Positions 9,163-20,129 of a DNA stretch of 35,504 nucleotides are shown piece after piece; position 1 is the stretch's first letter; the number at the start of each line of letters is the position of its first letter. The notes under the pieces are model-generated. The model made no database searches. It saw only the letters and a program-made list of their open reading frames with translations, and was not told the origin of the DNA. A program made the position numbers and the translations under genes. This DNA comes from Acanthamoeba sp. SK_2022b (Eukaryota; Discosea; Longamoebia; Acanthamoebidae): assembly GCA_027943245.1 (NCBI GenBank), contig JANDJZ010000521.1, positions 1 to 35,504 of the forward strand. Reading direction: 5' to 3'.

Positions 9163-11129
9163 ATGGACGGGGAGGTGGAGTACGACCCGGGGTGGAGTAC
9201 GACACAGCTCGTGCTGAACACCCTCTTGTCTGCCGTTTTTGCCGGTGTCGTGGCAGTGCTCATTACCGCCGCAATAGAGCGATGGGTGGGTACTCCTCCT
9301 GTCGTGGAGCACTGTGCCTTTCACTCCCCCTCTGATGCTTCTTCTTCCGCAAACACAGGGCGGCACCCTTGGTGGAGTACTCGGGTAATATCTTTAATTC
9401 AATATTTTAATTCCTTATTTTCTTTATTATTATAGACTTCCCATTCTTATTGAATGTGGTGTTCAGCACACTGCCGGGTACGATTGTGCCGATGACGGTA
9501 GGAGTGGCAATTCAAGCCGACACCAACTACGACAAGCTCGCCAACGCGCTCTACGTCATCCCGCTCGGCATGTACGCACCGATGTCGCGCATTCCATGCA
9601 CCACACCGGGCACACTCACACTGGTGCGGATGTTCGAGTGCAGGACGTCGGCCGTCTTCTTCCTCGTTCTGTGGCGCATTGTCCCTCCCTACCTGCCCCA
9701 GTGGACCTTTCAGCGACGGCTGATCACCATGGTACTCCCTCTGTTGCACGTCGGTTTTTTAATCCTAAACATTATTTTTTTTATATTCCTAATAAAGAAA
9801 GCGTAGCATTAAAGGCCTCCGTCGGTGCACAATGTGTCCAGGTGTGCATATCGCTGTTTTGTTGGCTGTGTTGGTCGACCTGTCTCTACCTGGGGCTGAA
9901 CGCCCTCCAAAACGTCGGCTTTACCATCCCTCAAATCGGCGTCTGTGGAGCCATCGCCCTCTTCCTGGTACGCGTTTGTACAACACGCGCACAACCGCAA
10001 AAAGCACCGCCAGCCCACTTCAACGCGAGCGCACAGCAATGCACAACCACACAGCGCCAACCACTTAAGGGGGTCGTACAGGCGGGGCTGGTAGGCGCGT
10101 GCTATCGGCCGATCCCTTCGCCCAAGGGAAACAACAAGGTGACGCCCCTGGTCTACTTTGCCCGAAGCACCCTCGCGGCTACGTCCGTCGGCTTGGGTGC
10201 GTCCTCCTGCTTGTTTCAGTTTCTCGCCTACACATTTATCTAACATTGTGCGCGCGTGTGCGTGTTGATCTGGCAGCTGTGCTCGTGTCTAAGTGGTCTG
10301 ACGTGCTGGCTGGCATCGCTGCAACGTTCCCTGGTACCCACTGATTCCTCTCTCTACGTATAACACAATGGTCTTCTAATCTCCCTCCGCCAGCCATTTT
10401 TCTAACGACCATGGTATCGCTGTGGGTCAGCCAGGGCGAGGCCTTGCCAACGGGTAACACTCGCCCTCCCCCCTTCCTCTTCTGGTGGATTTGGGCGTGT
10501 ATACGCACACACGCATGCGCCACGTACACGACTCGTCATGGTTTCAATTCAATCTTTCGTGACGGCCGCAGGTGCGGTTGGGCCGATGATGCTGGGCAGT
10601 GGCGCAGTTTACGTGTATGCCATCGCCTACGCTGTTGCGTTCCCCTATTTCAACGACCGATGGCGTGCGTTCTTCTATCTCCTTGCTCTCACTGTCCTCA
10701 CGATCAGAGACCACGCCATGCTCATTACCTTCCCCCCAATGGTATTGGTGGCCACGACACAGAGTTGGGCTTGGCGGTTACCGCCACCACTGTCAGTGCG
10801 TGGGTATTTGCAGTGCTAGTGGTACCTCCCTCCTGCGGCTCACACGCGCAATCTGTGCGCCTGAACACACAACGCCGCGCTCATCACGCGTGACGTGGTC
10901 AACGCAGATGTCACTGCCGATCTACTTCGGACTCAGGTGGCGCCAGAGGTGTTCGCCTCCGGCGGCCAGCGTGGACAGCCTGCGCCACGTAGAAGTCGAA
11001 GAAGACTCGTACGAGGAGGAGGAGGACGAGCGATATCACGACCCGGAAGACGACCGTCTGGAGGAGGAGACACTCGGCATCAAGTCCCACCCTTCGTCAG
11101 CCGTGTACTACGGCGCAGTCAAACACTGA
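9163..11129 (+). CDS. Multipass membrane protein with two homologous halves, family unknown
   Basis: Eleven exons: 9163-9285, 9359-9384, 9467-9571, 9644-9731, 9842-9967, 10082-10196, 10277-10333, 10394-10453, 10572-10664, 10763-10821 and 10908-11129. They give 357 aa with every phase consistent. The 26-nt exon 2 is supported because it creates ERWGGTLGGVLGTLPGTIVP, a glycine-rich transmembrane motif. Hydrophobic segments are plentiful (SAVFAGVVAVLITAA, SAVFFLVLWRIV, CISLFCWLCWS, GAIALFLAGLVGA, VYVYAIAYAVAF, VFAVLVMSLPIYF). The second half repeats the first: KWSDVLAGIAATFPAIFLTTM aligns with ERWGGTLGGVLGTLPGTIVPM. The C-terminal ~70 residues are hydrophilic and acidic (EEDSYEEEEDERY) and probably cytosolic. 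A transporter fold built by internal duplication is likely, but I do not recognise the substrate or family. Confidence 0.7.
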
Positions 11130-11326
11130 GGTGTCTTTGGCCACCTCCAACTAATTAACAAAAGTATTTATCAATTTCTATCTCCTCCCCTCCTTGTGTT
11201 TTTTTGATAGGTCGCCTTGGGCCAGAAAAGTCAAGAACAGGAGCGAGTGTACAGAAAGTGGCGTGTTGCGTTCATTTGGGGAGTCACCAAATTGAAAGAA
11301 TAAGCCACAGAGAGGGCGTCAGGGGC
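11130..11326. other. Convergent intergenic spacer
   Basis: These 197 bp lie between the stops of the membrane-protein gene (+) and the C2 gene (-). AT-rich around 11150-11210, probably containing both poly(A) sites. No gene was seen. Confidence 0.5.
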
Positions 11327-11701
11327 TTAGGAGATGAGAACGTCGAACTGAATTTCGCCAGAGACCTTGTCGTGGATGAGGTTCCTGGTGAAGGAGGTCC
11401 ACTGGCCGATGGGGATGTTGGCGGTCTTGAGGTTGAGCTCGAAGTGGCCCAGCGAGTCGTCCTTGCTGAACTTGTCGTGGTCGAACACCTCCAGGCGCAG
11501 CACGCTGGGCTTGTGGTCGTCGATGTCGAAGCGGAACTCCTCGTACCACTTGGGCTCGAGCGTCTTGTCGATGGTCTTGGTCTTCTTCTTCTGCGAGTTG
11601 ATGGTGAGGACCGTGTACGGGTCGCTCTTGCCGTTGGAGTCAGCCGCGGGGAGGCCCTTAGCCTCCTTGACCTTGACCTGCAGGTGCCTGTGTCCGGACA
11701 T
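11327..11701 (-). CDS. Small single-C2-domain protein
   Basis: Single-exon gene, 124 aa, made of one C2 domain and nothing else. C2 domains are beta-sandwiches that usually bind phospholipid in a Ca2+-dependent way. Visible features: strand 1 HLQVKVKEAKGLPAAD; loop 1 with Asp residues in DSNGKSDPYTVL; TKTIDKTLEPKWYEEF, the classic T...P.W.E.F pattern; and loop 3 Asp residues in LEVFDHDKFSKDDSLG. The five Ca2+-ligand Asp positions look intact, so Ca2+ binding is plausible. Single-C2 proteins of this size occur in plants and amoebae and are cytosolic or peripherally membrane-bound. The start at 11701 (MSGHRHLQV) has a TATA-like element about 90 bp upstream. Confidence 0.88.
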   Translation of the reverse strand: MSGHRHLQVKVKEAKGLPAADSNGKSDPYTVLTINSQKKKTKTIDKTLEPKWYEEFRFDIDDHKPSVLRLEVFDHDKFSKDDSLGHFELNLKTANIPIGQWTSFTRNLIHDKVSGEIQFDVLIS

Positions 11702-12117
11702 GTTGTTTGGGTGTTTGTTTGGTAGAGGAGGTAAAGCGAGTGGGCGAGGGATGTGTAGTTGAGTGAAGAAAGGATGAGGGTGAGAGGCCAGTTTTATGCT
11801 GGCCAGAGGGGCTACCGAGGCAACCAATGGTGGACCCAGTCTTCCAATTTGGACCATCCGGTGCCCGGTTATATCCAACGAGTGCAGTGGATTCGCAGAA
11901 GCCATTACCACGGCCGACCAATGGGTCTGTGGCCGATGTCTCGTTCGCCGTTCATTGGCCTTCTTGATTTCGTTGCCCAGTTGGGCTTTCGGACGATTAC
12001 GTGGCGTGTGGCGCCGAGAACGAGGGCAAGAGACACCACCTACGGCAACCGAGGTTGCTGCCCAGCGAGAACCTATGGAAACACTTATTGGCGTGGGGGG
12101 GGGTTTGACAAAAAGTG
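11702..12117. other. Intergenic: C2 promoter with CCAAT cluster, and ACOT9-like 3' end
   Basis: This 416-bp gap lies between two minus-strand genes. CCAAT pentamers occur at 11824-11828, 11844-11848 and 11918-11922 (+), and at 11954-11958 (-), all upstream of the TATA-like element. No gene is visible. Confidence 0.5.
11786..11804 (-). promoter_or_regulatory. TATA-like element inside a GGCCAG/CTGGCC inverted repeat
   Basis: On the minus strand the sequence reads CATAAAA, flanked by perfect GGCCAG and CTGGCC arms. It lies about 90 bp upstream of the C2 gene ATG. Candidate core promoter. Confidence 0.45.
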
Positions 12118-14313
12118 TCAGTAGAAGCGGAGAAGGCGCGAGCCCAGCGCCTCGGCCGTGCGCTTGCCCTCGTCGTAGCGTCGCTTGCCCTCGAGGTACT
12201 GGATGCCCTCGGCGTAGGTGTCGGGAATCACCGCCGGCAGCGGCTGCTGACCCTCGCCGTGGCCCTCTGGGCACGTGAACGTGAAGTAGAACGAATTCGT
12301 CTTGTCGCGCGTTCGCTCCAGCGGGTTGAGCACCTCTGCGATCACCCTACAGAGAGTCATATGTGTGTTGTCGTGTTTGTGTTCGCAATAACGTCGAGTC
12401 GTGTCCAGCATGATGTTGGGGAAATGGCCTACCTGACGCCCACGGCCTTGGACTGCGTGTAGACCACTTCAGAGTTGAAGAAGATGATCGAACCGATGTT
12501 GACCGGCTAATCAGGGCAATGATCATATTGTCAGTCTGTCGGTTGGCTGTCTCGACTGAGCAAACATGGGTTGAGGCGGGCACCTTGTGGAAGGACACCT
12601 GGTCCAGCGCGAGGAACCAAGGCCGCACGCCGGTGAACGTGTGTGCGTTCGTCCACGCTGAGTGGCGGCGGCGTTAGGGCGAGGGTGAGCGACGAGGTAA
12701 AGAGACGAGCGCTCGCAGAGAGGTACCGAGCTCGTGCGCCTTCTGCATGAGGAAACCGCCAAAGATTTTGTTGTGTCTGTTCCTTTCCTGCGGCTGGCAC
12801 AGCAGCACCGACTGGATGCGCGACGCACACATCGGCGTCCCTACTCGTCGAACGCATAATTAAAAAATAAATACAAATAAGAACAAATAAGGAAATAATA
12901 ATAATAATAAACAACACACACACAGCATCGCACCTGACACCTGCTTGCCAGAGATCCTGTCCATGAAGAGCGTGTGGAGGAGCTTCTGCTCGTCTGCCGT
13001 GGGCGGCTGGGTGAAGAGCGAGGCCTTGGCCAGCTCCTTCCGCACCAGCTTGTTTTCTGTTCGCGCGAGCGAGGCGCAGGACAGACGCCACCCGTCAGCC
13101 GCATGCATCACTGCGTGCGGAGAGCAGAGCCCCACGTACTCTCGCCCAGTTCGAAGAGCTGCTTCTCTCGCTCGGTTTGCGGGATGAGCCTGTTCACCGG
13201 TGCCGCCTGTGCCCCCACAACACACATTGGGGGTGAGATAAGGGGGGAGGGGCAGTTTGGCATCGATGCGTGCGGCGTGCACGTGTGTGTGTGTTGTGTG
13301 TTGTGTGTGTGTACCTTGCCCTCAAATGTGGCGACCATGGTGAAGGTAGAGATGATGAGCGGGTAGAAGCGGTCGGTGGCGGGGTCCTTGGACTCGACCT
13401 CCACCCTGATCTCCATCGAGCTCCTCCCCACGTACGTCACGAACCCTGTCGTCGACACGACACGTCACACGCGCCCGCGTGTGAGAGGTTGGCCACGACC
13501 GCATCGGGCAGGCGTCTCGGTGGGCACCTGTCATGCGCATGTCCCTGTCGGGCAGGAGCTTGTCCAGCAGGTCTATCCTGTCGACCGAGGCCGTGACGAT
13601 GGTCAGCGGCCTCGTCTTGGGGTTGCTGTCGTCTGCGTGCGCGTGGGCCACGTTGCCTACACGCGCGCGTCCACAAAGCCAAGCGGTCAGTCAGAGACCT
13701 GAGCTCTCTGCTACTCGCAGGGAGGGAAGGGAGATCGCGTGCCGGCGCAGGCGTCGAGGTCCTCGAGGATCTTGCCCATGCGCAGGTTGCCGTAGAAGTT
13801 GATGTACTGCTCACGCAATGCCAGGTCGCTGCTGAACGGCAACAGGACCTCTACGCACGACGCATTCCGAATTTTAATAATCAGAAATAGGAAAATCAAT
13901 TTTTAATTAATTGAAAAACAAATAAATAAAAAGAAAGGAGAGCGGGAGGTACCGATGGCAGAGTCGCAGGGGGTCTTGTCGATGAGGAACGAGGGCCGCT
14001 CGGTGCCCTCGAGCTCGTGGGGCTGAGTGCCGCCTTGGGCTGCGTCCAGTTCGAGTCGCTTGAGCTGCTCCTCCTCGGCCTTCATCCTCCGTTCCCAAAG
14101 TTGCGACGTCACCCGCGTGCGGGTCGAGTGGGTCGTAAATCGATTCAGCAGCGACTCCTCGGCAGCCTCCATTGACACCACAGATGAATGGAGCGACCTC
14201 GCCGACTCCCACGGTCCATTCTTCTTTGCCAACCTCCTCGCTGCGTGACCTCTCCCCTCTGCCCCCGTCACTGGCAGGCCCTGCAGCCGTCGTGCGGTCA
14301 CTCTCCTCATCAT
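12118..14313 (-). CDS. Acyl-CoA thioesterase, ACOT9/ACOT10 type, mitochondrial
   Basis: Double-hotdog thioesterase that hydrolyses acyl-CoA to free acid and CoA; animal ACOT9 acts in mitochondria. Ten exons in transcription order: 14313-13953, 13850-13743, 13656-13528, 13445-13315, 13206-13140, 13056-12934, 12840-12727, 12657-12584, 12506-12433 and 12346-12118. They give 469 aa. The N-terminus is rich in Arg and poor in acid (MMRRVTARRLQG), fitting a mitochondrial presequence. Hotdog 1: MGKILEDLDACAG, LTIVTASVDRIDLL, GRSSMEIRVEVES, TFTMVATFEGK. Hotdog 2: HNKIFGGFLMQKAHELAW, RPWFLALDQVSFHKPV, IIFFNSEVVYTQS, NSFYFTFTCPEG. The C-terminal YAEGIQYLEGKRRY block is family-typical. The exon 2/3 join requires a GC-AG intron (donor GCACGC at 13742). 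Length matches ACOT9 (about 440 aa). Confidence 0.88.
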
Positions 14314-14440
14314 TGGTTTTTTTAAGTTATTTATTTCAACGGCTATTTTAGAGACAAATAATTTTTAAATCACGTATATTTGCACGATAAATGCCACAAA
14401 AACACAAATAATTAGCGGGGGAAAAAATAAAAATAATTAA
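14314..14440. other. Intergenic: ACOT9-like promoter and KMO 3' end
   Basis: This 127-bp spacer between two minus-strand genes is very AT-rich. On the minus strand an AATAAA is present at 14335-14330, which could serve KMO polyadenylation about 105 nt past its stop. Confidence 0.45.
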
Positions 14441-15052
14441 TTAGAGTCGGTCGGTGAGGTTGACGAGGGCCTGGCGGATGAAGGCGCGCGATCGCGGGAA
14501 GTAGAGGGCGAGCAGTCCCGCCGCGCCCAAGGCCACCACGGGCGCCGTGGTCTTGATCTTGGCCACCACCCGGTTCTGCCACTCCGACCGCTCGATCACC
14601 TCGCTGTTGCGCGTTGCATGTGACGTGTGAGCGTCGCGAGCCATCAATTGCGAGGCTGAAGCACGCTGCGCAGTACCTGTAAGGGATGTTGCTGAAGGTG
14701 ACCATGGAGTAGAGAGGAATCCAGGTTCCGGGAAAGAAGTGGTTCATCATCGTATCGAACTTCTTCCTCAGCTGCAATGAAGATGACGATGGCGACGACC
14801 AGGAGTCAGGACAGTCACAACGTTTGTTGCGTAGACATTCAACACGGACACGCAGGCGGTACCAGGTAGTCGGAGTGGCTGACGTCGGAGCTCATCTCCT
14901 TGTAGTTGCGGTACGACAGCTGGCAGATGGCGTCCGTGTTCTTGGTCCTCGTCTCCGTGAAGGCGGGCAGGACCTGGTCCCAATCGTCGTCGTACCGCTC
15001 CAGCAGCTCGTCCAGCACTCGCACGTCCTCAAAGCAGCAGTTCATTCCCTGC

Positions 15053-15120
<68 letters not shown>

Positions 15121-15329
15121 GACGAGGGCGTGTGAGCATTGTAATTGAATGGAGGGCGCGTCGATGAGAGGAGCATCGCGGGCACTCACCTGGCCGTAGA
15201 AGGGGACCATGGCATGGGCGGCATCGCCCAAGATAGCCACGTGGCCCTTGTGGAAGGGGTCGCACTTGATCCACACCAGCGAACCTGTCGGGTTGGCAAA
15301 GTACTACGCGCGCGCGCACACGCACACAC

Positions 15330-15394
<65 letters not shown>

Positions 15395-16312
15395 CGGCAA
15401 TGAGCGATGGAGAGCAAGAGGCAGCGGTCGTGTGGTGGATGAGGTGGTTACCTGCTCCGGCACGTTGGGCATGAGGCGGAGAGCGTCGGGGAAGTAGGTG
15501 GAGAAGAAACGGCGCACGTCCTCCTTGGTCTGGAGGGAGTCGAACATCTTGACGGGCATGAAGAGGGTGATGGTGAACGACTTGTCGAGGTTGGGCAGGC
15601 CGATGAGCATGAAGTTCTCGCGCGGCCAGATGTGGAGGCCATTGCTGGGCAGCTGGTAGCTCCCATCGGCGGCGGGCAAGAGCGTCAGCTCCTTGTAGGC
15701 GTGGTCAAGGAAGTACTGGCTGAAGTTGAAGTACTGCGTCTTCTGCAGGCCCGCGCGCACGGACGAGTAGGCACCGTCGGAGCCCAAGATGATGTCGGCG
15801 GTCGCGGTCACGGTCTCGCCGGTCTCCTCATTCAGGAATTGGATGGTGTTCTGGGCGAAATCGGTCCTGAGGCATCTGTGCCTGAAGTGGAACTTTACGA
15901 GGGGGTACTCCTCGGCGGCAGTGATGAGCCGCTCGTTGAGCACCGTACGCGAGATGGACATGAGGTGCTGCTTAGGATCGACGCCATACTGCTGGAATTG
16001 GAGCTTGGGATTTTCCTCCTGTGCGTGGATGATGCGACCGTACATGGGCGTGCCGAGCTGCTGGCCGAGGTTTCCCATTCCCGCCTTCTCGAGCGCAGTG
16101 ATTCCTCTCGTGCTGAGCGCAAGATTGATCGATCTGCCCTCCACGATCTCAGCAGTTCTGATGTCCTCTCGTCGCTCGTAGACCTCTACCCTGTAGCCTC
16201 GCTTCGCGAGGTAGACTGACAGCAGGGCGCCAGCGAGGCCCGCTCCCACCACGATTATCGTTTTACTCGCATTCTTGTTCTCTCCTGCTCCTGTGCTGGT
16301 TCCGCTTTCCAT
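14441..16312 (-). CDS. KMO: Kynurenine 3-monooxygenase
   Basis: FAD- and NADPH-dependent hydroxylase that converts L-kynurenine to 3-hydroxykynurenine in tryptophan degradation; it sits in the mitochondrial outer membrane. Exons in transcription order: 16312-15452, 15303-15190, 15048-14863, 14771-14677 and 14603-14441. They give 472 aa. The Rossmann GxGxxG is VVGAGLAG at residues 21-28. The KMO-specific RSINLALS and ALSTRGITAL blocks follow, then the DG motif (GSDGAYSSVR), then the FAD-phosphate motif GDAAHAMVPFYGQGMN (about 313-328). The SLVWIKCDPFH block is also KMO-like. A C-terminal hydrophobic stretch (VVALGAAGLLALYF) is probably the membrane anchor. Two introns carry long microsatellites, (GT)n and (TTG)n on the coding strand. 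The length equals the family norm of about 450-490 aa. Confidence 0.93.
15052..15120 (+). repeat. (CAA)n trinucleotide microsatellite in a KMO intron
   Basis: About 23 uninterrupted CAA units (TTG on the coding strand) directly precede the acceptor of KMO exon 3. Open frames through it give homopolymers (polyN, polyQ, polyL, polyV). It is not coding, because the flanking KMO exons join in phase without it. Confidence 0.95.
15321..15393 (+). repeat. (CA)n microsatellite in a KMO intron
   Basis: About 35 CA dinucleotides with one early interruption, in the intron between KMO exons 1 and 2. Confidence 0.95.
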
Positions 16313-16583
16313 GATTAAAAATCTCTCACTAGACTAAGAATATGCTTCGATGTGTAGGTCGTGGCACAGCAGTTTTAACAGTGAGAGATGCGATTGCGCT
16401 CGTCGATTCGCAGATGAACCTAGTTTGCGCCGTCATTACTGCGAATTTCAGTAAATGGTGGACTAGCCATTCGTCAAAAGGTAAACGGTTGGAATTTAAC
16501 CCCGAAAGCACACATCCCGCGCGATCGCAGACACGCCAAAACACACCACAACGCGTTGGTTGTGCCTCGGAGGTGGAAGGGCT
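16313..16583. other. Intergenic: KMO promoter and ZNG1 3' end
   Basis: This 271-bp spacer lies between two minus-strand genes. I see no gene, TATA box or repeat in it. Confidence 0.5.
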
Positions 16584-18437
<1,854 letters not shown>

Positions 18438-18496
18438 AGTTTAAAGAAAGAAACTGACAAAAGAAATTCAAATATAAAAAGCAAAAGTTTAGCAAG
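18438..18496. promoter_or_regulatory. 59-bp divergent promoter, ZNG1 / coiled-coil gene
   Basis: Only 59 bp separate two opposing start codons. The stretch is A/T-rich. Both genes must share most of their core promoter and have very short 5' UTRs, unless upstream non-coding exons exist. Confidence 0.55.
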
Positions 18497-19945
18497 ATGG
18501 AAGGAGGTGACGGCACAGAAGGCGACGCTTCCGGACCTATTTACCTTTACAAGGTCATCGACCGAGAGGTTATCGCTCGAGACAAGGTGAAGGCGCTGTG
18601 GCGAGAGGGCAAGGTAAGCGGCCTGTTCAATCTCCCCACCGAGGAGCTTTTCGATGCCTGCCGCGACTTCGGTGTCAAGGTGGACATCAGTACAAGCGCC
18701 TCGTCAGCTTTTTTATTGCCGTTTTTATTTATTTTATTTGTTATTCATTTTTTATCGTCCACCGTTCTTGTGTATCCGTAGGCGAGCTCAAAAAGGCGAA
18801 GGAGGACGGCGTGGTGCTGCGATCGAAGCTAAAGACTCTGATCGAGCGGAGCGTGGACAAGGAGCGCGAGCTGTTTGAGCTCAAGACCAAGGTGGCCGAC
18901 CTCTCCCAAGCCAACCTCGTCCAGGAGGAGCAGTTCAAGCGCCGTCTCGGCGAGCTCACGAGCCGCAACAAAGCCCTCGCCAAGGAGCGCAAGAAGGCCA
19001 ACAAGGAGAAGTCGGAAACCAAAGACGAGATTCAACGACTGAAGGTCTGTGTTGTGTTTGGTGTTTGTGTGTTGTTTGCGTGCATTGACGGCTGCTGACA
19101 ATGTAGGTTGTGTCGCCAGGCCGAGCTGGAGCGCACGCGGCAGCAGCTCGATGAGGCGAGGGAGCGAGAGAGGCAGCGCGCTGAGCAGGAGCGACGAGAT
19201 CGCGAACGCGACCGAGAGCGGGAGAGGGAGCGCAAGGGCAAAGCCAAGAGGGAACGCGAGAGGGTCAGAGAGGCGGCAGATGCCGACCGACAGCGACGAA
19301 AGCAAGCGGCGGCAACTGGCGACGAGGATAACGAGGACGACGTCGTAGGCGGCGTCGCTGGATGTGAGCGAAGAGGGGAGGGACACACGGGCGGGGCCGA
19401 TGACGGGCGAGCCAGGCAGCTGCAGGCGGAGCTCAAGAGGGAGCGAGAGCTGCTCAAGCAAATGGCCTTTGAGAACCAGAAGCTGACCTCGCGCATACAT
19501 CAGGTACACGCCAACGCCACACTCCCACTTCACACACCACACGCCACGCGCGGTCCAGCAAAGCCTTGAAGGCCTGACTCTGTGGCGACCAACTATCATC
19601 CAATGACATCAGCTGATGATCGAGAACGAAGAGATGAAGCTGTCGTCCTCGATCACGCAGACGGACCACCTTAATCGGAAGCTGCTCATGTCGTTCATGA
19701 GCACCATGGACAGCCTCAAGCGGCTGGAGGATGACGACGACCAAGACGACCAAGACGGTGAAGGCGAGTGGGAGGCTCACCACGGCGGCGATGAGGACGA
19801 TTACCCTGAAGACGACGGCCTGCCAGACTCAAGCAGCAACACGACGAAGCGGGAGTGGATCACGACTGATCAAGGGCATCGGGAAGAAGGTGAAGGCGAA
19901 GGAGAAGCAGAACACCTTGATAAACCATGGAGCGAATACACTTGA
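18497..19945 (+). CDS. Coiled-coil protein of unknown function
   Basis: I do not recognise the family. Exons 18497-18689, 18782-19044, 19120-19503 and 19613-19945 give 390 aa. Residues 1-65 form a compact region (IYLYKVIDREVIARDKVKALW, FNLPTEELFDACRDFG) with no known domain. Residues about 66-330 are heptad-like and very charged. They include an Arg/Glu alternating block (RERERQRAEQERRDRERD) and a leucine-rich helical segment (IENEEMKL...LNRKLLMSFM). The end is acidic (DDDDQDDQDGEGEWE) and of low complexity. After about 19850 the +1 frame, reading RLIKGIGKKVKAKEKQN, looks more protein-like than the annotated frame, so the true C-terminus may use another splice. Structural or tethering roles are conceivable, but nothing specific is shown. 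Confidence 0.6.
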
Positions 19946-20129
19946 CACACATCACTCGTGAAACCCGCCGCGCCGCCTTGGGGAACCCTGGCTCTCCTCG
20001 TGCCAATCGGCAAGGCAGCCAACCAGGAGCGATAATGAGAATTTAATTTTGTGTGGGTTGCCCAATGGCATAGGAGTTGGGAGAGGGAGGCTGCGCCAAC
20101 ACACCGTTAACACTATCTTCTCTACGACC
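19946..20129. promoter_or_regulatory. Spacer upstream of the expansin-like gene
   Basis: This 184-bp gap lies between plus-strand genes. It holds the coiled-coil 3' UTR and the expansin promoter. An AT-rich patch at 20035-20055 is the only feature; no clear TATA box. Confidence 0.4.

Noticed and set aside
9290..9435. Alternative single intron joining ERWV to DFPFLL in the membrane-protein gene
   Set aside because: In phase, but it loses GGTLGGVLGTLPGTIVP. The model with the 26-nt exon gives a motif that is repeated in the second half of the same protein.
10742..10764. 23-nt intron in the membrane-protein gene
   Set aside because: Too short. A GTGCGT donor at 10665 with the AG at 10761-10762 gives a normal-sized intron and a matching phase.
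15029..15276. Open frames with poly-Leu, poly-Val, poly-Asn or poly-Gln around 15052-15120
   Set aside because: They come from the (CAA)n tract, which lies in a KMO intron. KMO exons 2 and 3 join in phase and give the family sequence without it.
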